Shown in pieces: positions 61,965 through 64,000 of a stretch of 64,000 bases of DNA. The stretch is from the NCBI RefSeq assembly GCF_016653315.1, contig NZ_NHSH01000065.1:248001-312000 (forward strand), in the 5' to 3' direction. Each line of letters starts with the position of its first letter. Positions within the stretch are counted from its first letter, which is position 1. The notes beneath the pieces are model-generated. The model was not told where the DNA came from and made no database searches. It worked only from the letters and a program-made list of their open reading frames with translations. Position numbers and translations under genes: made by a program. The DNA comes from Halochromatium roseum. GTDB taxonomy: Bacteria; Pseudomonadota; Gammaproteobacteria; Chromatiales; Chromatiaceae.

Positions 61965-62783
61965 ATGCCCCTGAGCCGACGCTTGCCCGGCCGCGGCACC
62001 CTGGAGCCGCGCCATCAGCCCGCGCGGCACAACCGATTGCGCGCGCTCGAGCGGATCGGCCTCGGCGCCCTGACGCTCAAGCTCTGTCTGCAGCTCTACC
62101 TGGATATCCTGTTCGGACGCGCGCAGTTCGATCTACCGGCATTTGCGCTGGCGCTGCGCCAGGCCGGGCTCACGGTGTTCCCGGCGCTGACGCTGGTCGC
62201 CGCCACCGCCGGCGTCATCCTCGGCCAGTTGGCCGCGCGCCTGCTCGCCGAGATCAACCTGCCCGGCTTGATCCTGGTGCCGGTGATCTACGCGGTGACC
62301 ATGGAGCTGATCCCGCTGCTGGTCGGGATTCTGGTCGCCGGCCGCGCCGGTGTCGCGCTGGCCGCGCGGCAAGCGACGCTGGTCGCTAGCGGCCAGGTCG
62401 ACGGGCTCTTGGTCAGCGGCATCAACCCGATTCAGTTCACCACCGGGCCGGTGCTGCCGGCGATGCTCGCCATGTCCTTCGCGCTCAGCGTTTGGGGCAG
62501 CCTGGTCGCCCTGGGTGCCGCCCTGCTCTGGCTGGTGGTGATGGCCGATGTGCCGAGCTACCTGTTCAACGACGCCCTGCGCCAGGCCTTGACCCCGGCC
62601 GATCTGCTCGAGGCGCTGAGCAAACCCTTGATCTTCTCGCTGCTGATCGCCCTGATCGCCACCGCCAACGGCATCGCCGCCGGGCGCGATGTCGCCGGGG
62701 TCAGCCGCGCCGCCACCGACACCATGATCGGCGCGGTGACGGCGATCCTGCTGATCGATCTCGGTTACGCGCTGGCGCCTTGA
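61965..62783 (+). CDS. mlaE: MlaE-type ABC transporter permease
   Basis: A 272-residue permease of the Mla phospholipid transport system: FARAQFDLPAFALALRQAG-like N-terminus, ATAGVILGQLAARLL, YAVTMELIPLLVGILVAGRAGVALAARQ with the family's EL.P.l.gll.aGR.g..iaa pattern, and GLLVSGINPIQFTTGPVLPAMLA. It begins 15 bases after the hydrolase gene. It transfers lipids between MlaD-bound complexes and the inner membrane. Confidence 0.85.
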   Translation: MPLSRRLPGRGTLEPRHQPARHNRLRALERIGLGALTLKLCLQLYLDILFGRAQFDLPAFALALRQAGLTVFPALTLVAATAGVILGQLAARLLAEINLPGLILVPVIYAVTMELIPLLVGILVAGRAGVALAARQATLVASGQVDGLLVSGINPIQFTTGPVLPAMLAMSFALSVWGSLVALGAALLWLVVMADVPSYLFNDALRQALTPADLLEALSKPLIFSLLIALIATANGIAAGRDVAGVSRAATDTMIGAVTAILLIDLGYALAP

Positions 62784-62791
62784 GCACGACC

Positions 62792-63655
62792 ATGCTGCAA
62801 CAGTGGCAAGACAGCTTACCCGCCTGGATGCGCAACGCTTGGCGTCGCCATCCAGGCATGCCGGCATCCTCAGACGCCGAGACGGTCACGCAAGCGGCAA
62901 CAGAGACCTGGGAGACCTCAGCCCCCTTAGTCGAACTCGAGCGGGTGTTTCAGCACGTCAACGGACGCTGCGCGCTGAACGCCCTCTCGCTGTCGGTGCG
63001 ACGCGGCGATGCGCTGTTGTTGATCGGCCCCAATGGCGCTGGCAAGAGTCTGACGCTACGGCTGATGCTCGGGCTCGATCAGCCTTCCTCGGGCGCGATC
63101 AGGCTGTTTGGCCAAGACCTGGCCAGCCTGACCGATACGCAGATGAATCGGTTGCGCGGCCGCCTCGGCGTCGTGCTCCAAGGCGGCTCGCTGCTCGATG
63201 AGCTGACCCTGCTGGAGAACCTGCTGCTGCCGATGCGCGCGCGGCCCCGGGATCGCTCGGCACTGGCGCGCGCGGCGCGCCTGGTGATCACCCAGCTTCA
63301 GCTCGACGGCATGACCCATCATTACCCCCGCGCCCTGTCGCTCGGACAACGACGCAGCGCCGAGCTGGCCCGCGCGCTGATCAACCAGCCTGAACTACTG
63401 ATCTGCGATGGCCTCAGCGATGGGCTCGATCGGCCGGCGTTACGCGATATCCTCGGCATCCTGAAGGTACAGCGCGAGACCAGAGGCCTGACCATGGTCG
63501 CCACCGATAATGCGATGCTCGATGTCATCGGCCCCGAGGATCGGGTGCTGGTCATGGATCGCGGTCGCCTGCTTTTTGATGGCACCCGCGCTGGTTTGGA
63601 GCGCGGCAGCAGCGACGATCTCGAGCTGCGCACTATCCTTGAAGGACATCCCTGA
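62792..63655 (+). CDS. MlaF-like ABC ATPase with degenerate catalytic residues
   Basis: A 287-residue ATPase with a 45-residue N-terminal extension. Walker A is intact (GPNGAGKS, 79-86), as is the Q-loop (Q130). The signature reads LSLGQ (182-186) instead of LSGGQ, the Walker B aspartate is followed by glycine (D206-G207) where the catalytic glutamate should be, and the switch histidine is T238 (VATDNAM). Such changes are expected to slow or abolish hydrolysis. It lies in the mlaE-mlaF-mlaD order. The ATG at 62792 is eight bases after the mlaE stop. Confidence 0.85.
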   Translation: MLQQWQDSLPAWMRNAWRRHPGMPASSDAETVTQAATETWETSAPLVELERVFQHVNGRCALNALSLSVRRGDALLLIGPNGAGKSLTLRLMLGLDQPSSGAIRLFGQDLASLTDTQMNRLRGRLGVVLQGGSLLDELTLLENLLLPMRARPRDRSALARAARLVITQLQLDGMTHHYPRALSLGQRRSAELARALINQPELLICDGLSDGLDRPALRDILGILKVQRETRGLTMVATDNAMLDVIGPEDRVLVMDRGRLLFDGTRAGLERGSSDDLELRTILEGHP

Positions 63656-63679
63656 GGAAGCAGGAGTGAGTCATGAGAA

Positions 63680-63721
63680 GTGAGTGGTGAGTGGTGAGTG
63701 GTGAGTGGTGCGTGGTGCGTG
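63680..63721 (+). repeat. seven-base tandem array (GTGAGTG)
   Basis: Four GTGAGTG and two GTGCGTG units in direct succession in the gap between mlaF and mlaD. Confidence 0.9.
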
Positions 63722-63765
63722 GTTAGCGGATAGTTGATCGTGGTGGATCGTCAATCGTAGATAGC

Positions 63766-64000
63766 ATGAGCAGGTTAAATCGTCTCTACTCCCCGCCCGA
63801 GTTGGGGGCGCCCGGTAAGCGCCAGGCCCATGGCCGCCAGCGTGATCTGGCGCTCTCGGGCCTGTTCGTGTTGGCGATGCTGGGTCTGGTGCTCGGCGTG
63901 CTGCTGTTGCTGGCGCCGGGTCTGTTTAGCGGCTATAGCCTGCGTGCCTATTTCCTCGACGCCAATGGTCTCGATAGTGGCATCGATGTGATTCAGGAGG
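63766..64000 (+). CDS. MlaD-type MCE protein, 5' part
   Basis: The first 78 residues of an MCE-domain protein: a basic cytoplasmic N-terminus, a membrane helix (LALSGLFVLAMLGLVLGVLLLL) and the start of the MCE domain (YSLRAYFLDANGLDSGIDV). The ATG at 63766 begins MSRLNRLYSPPE. The gene runs off the window. It would be the substrate-binding periplasmic hexamer subunit of the Mla transporter. Confidence 0.8.
   Translation, partial: MSRLNRLYSPPELGAPGKRQAHGRQRDLALSGLFVLAMLGLVLGVLLLLAPGLFSGYSLRAYFLDANGLDSGIDVIQE

Overview
The window is GC-rich, densely coded and looks like the chromosome of a gammaproteobacterium of the purple-sulfur-bacterium type (Chromatiaceae or a close relative). This is inferred from a flavocytochrome c sulfide dehydrogenase (FccAB), a 2-oxoacid:ferredoxin oxidoreductase, a DUF3365 cytochrome, a bacterial MBS/Mbx-like membrane complex and many Uma2, DUF29, MNT/HEPN, Phd/RelE and AAA-nuclease accessory genes. 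No photosynthesis gene lies in the window, so the assignment is not proven. No rRNA, tRNA or CRISPR array was found.

Layout. 0-3.7 kb: the end of a KorAB-type ferredoxin oxidoreductase, a ferritin-like protein, a ParA ATPase overlapping a small disordered basic protein (a possible cargo-positioning pair), and an RlpA lipoprotein-like gene behind three exactly 16-bp-phased boxes. 3.9-14.7 kb: housekeeping and hypothetical genes (DUF3365 cytochrome, FAD oxidoreductase, 2OG-Fe(II) oxygenase, alpha/beta hydrolase, SDR-DUF2867, CBS protein, ClpB). 14.9-25.8 kb, minus strand: a twelve-gene operon whose order (MrpE, F, G, DUF4040, MbhE/MnhB, MrpC, a fused double antiporter, NuoH, NuoB, NuoC, NuoD, then a NuoI-like ferredoxin fused to a GltD-like flavoprotein) matches archaeal MBS/Mbx complexes. 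It predicts an ion-translocating ferredoxin:NAD(P)+ oxidoreductase without a NiFe site. A 188-bp inverted-repeat element sits before the last gene.

26-40 kb: a rubrerythrin-like protein, an octaheme HAO-like cytochrome, small toxin-antitoxin and Uma2 genes, a NarX/NarL two-component pair, a Crp/Fnr-family regulator with an FNR/DNR box at its own promoter, a NapD-like remnant, fccAB, and an nnrS gene reduced to its two ends around a MerR cassette. Five FNR/DNR-type palindromes lie between 34 and 48 kb. Together these point to a nitrogen-oxide/anaerobic regulon that is partly decayed.

40-60 kb: an RND efflux pair followed by a gene graveyard with truncated type III R-M genes around an intact MazF-type module, a chromate-transporter stub joined to a PIN/UPF0175 remnant, PepSY and DsrE fragments, two rhodanese proteins, a LysR regulator, a DUF4338-CcbP fusion, two AAA-ATPase/PD-(D/E)XK proteins lying head-on in a decayed locus, and an IS5-family remnant. 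60-64 kb: a GNAT/carbon-nitrogen hydrolase and the start of an Mla lipid-transport operon (mlaE, a catalytically degenerate mlaF, mlaD). Seven-base and related short tandem arrays recur between genes.
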